From JBCAWW01 sp039024315 (GTDB lineage: Bacteria; Bacteroidota; Bacteroidia; J057), in the NCBI GenBank assembly GCA_039024315.1, contig JBCCQN010000076.1, positions 1 to 33,179 of the forward strand: a stretch of DNA of 33,179 nucleotides, read 5' to 3'. Position numbers and translations under genes: made by a program. The notes under the pieces are model-generated. The model was given only the letters and a program-made list of their open reading frames with translations. It was not told the origin of the DNA and did no database searches. Shown here one piece after another: positions 32,953-33,179 of this stretch. Each line of letters opens with the position of its first letter. Position 1 is the first letter of the stretch.

Positions 32953-33179
32953 AATATTTTCGTGTGATTCCGCAAAGGTCGTGGATGATCAAAGCCCTCC
33001 TAAATAACATCGCTATTGGGAGGCTTAGGATTTTTATCACTCCCGAAAGCTTTCGCATAGGCGTCAAGCTAATGGTGTTAACCACGTTTTCTTGCATCCC
33101 AAGAAGGATCATACGGCTCCAAACCCACCCCTAGCCCCTCCCAGCAGGGGAAGAATCTATCGATTCGCTTGCGAATTTC
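32953..33179. other. Repeat-dense upstream end region, no gene seen
   Basis: The 227 bp upstream of the HTTM gene hold a copy of the CCCGAAAGCTTTCG palindrome (33042-33056), a CCCCT/AGGGG hairpin (33136-33150) and the palindrome ATTCGC-TT-GCGAAT (33163-33176). No good promoter could be picked for the HTTM operon. Confidence 0.5.
33042..33056. repeat. Second copy of CCCGAAAGCTTTCG palindrome
   Basis: CCCGAAAGCTTTCGC with the preceding ACT matches 28959-28975; only the last base of the palindrome differs. Confidence 0.5.

Noticed and set aside
33078..33179. Open frame on the minus strand at the right edge (ending EPYDPSWDARKRG)
   Set aside because: It runs through repeats typical of intergenic DNA, has no start in view and no recognisable family; too short to call.
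1..33179. CRISPR arrays, tRNA/rRNA genes, transposases, prophage or defence genes
   Set aside because: None seen on reading; regular direct repeats with spacers are absent.

Overview
The window reads as a chromosomal segment of a Bacteroidota bacterium, most likely a free-living Saprospiria/Lewinella-type organism. The phylum call rests on several observations. There are large PKD-rich secreted proteins, one ending in a gliding-motility/type IX secretion (T9SS) type B tail and one in a type A tail. There is a CarboxypepD_reg-plus-TonB receptor, and a DUF58/BatD-like pair. Genes mostly lack a clear Shine-Dalgarno sequence, and many small palindromic repeats lie between genes. The family-level placement is inference only.

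Layout. 1-8462: two divergent giant surface-protein genes that share a similar N-terminal domain (the left one runs off the window), separated by 687 bp of AT-rich DNA with repeats and a possible gene remnant; the right one ends in a strong hairpin terminator. 8559-11885: a secreted beta-propeller protein with a T9SS type A tail. 11962-16314 (minus): rpoN; an Lrp/AsnC regulator overlapping a YtcJ-like amidohydrolase; an acyl-CoA thioesterase. 16413-21127 (plus): thyA, DUF58 protein, BatD-like membrane protein, lipoprotein sulfatase and a Kbp-type BON-LysM protein, closed by a bidirectional terminator. 21191-25912 (minus): an AraC regulator - duplicated-domain lipoprotein - ferric-reductase-like cassette, a small lipoprotein, then an ECF sigma factor with a putative membrane anti-sigma protein. 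26149-28949: an alkaline phosphatase divergent from an SSS-family sodium symporter. 29064-32952 (minus): an HTTM membrane protein overlapping a FecA-like TonB-dependent receptor, probably one iron-related uptake operon.

Functionally, the window mixes cell-surface and secretion genes with nutrient acquisition (sulfatase, phosphatase, symporter, TonB receptor) and core genes (rpoN, thyA). I found no tRNA, rRNA, CRISPR array, transposase, phage or recognised defence genes.

The most unusual material is not protein coding. It includes several families of short palindromes, one inserted in frame inside the HTTM gene, and two intergenic hairpins built from short repeated units facing each other on opposite strands. 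Among the genes, the three-gene AraC/duplicated-domain-lipoprotein/flavocytochrome cassette is the best candidate for an undescribed system.
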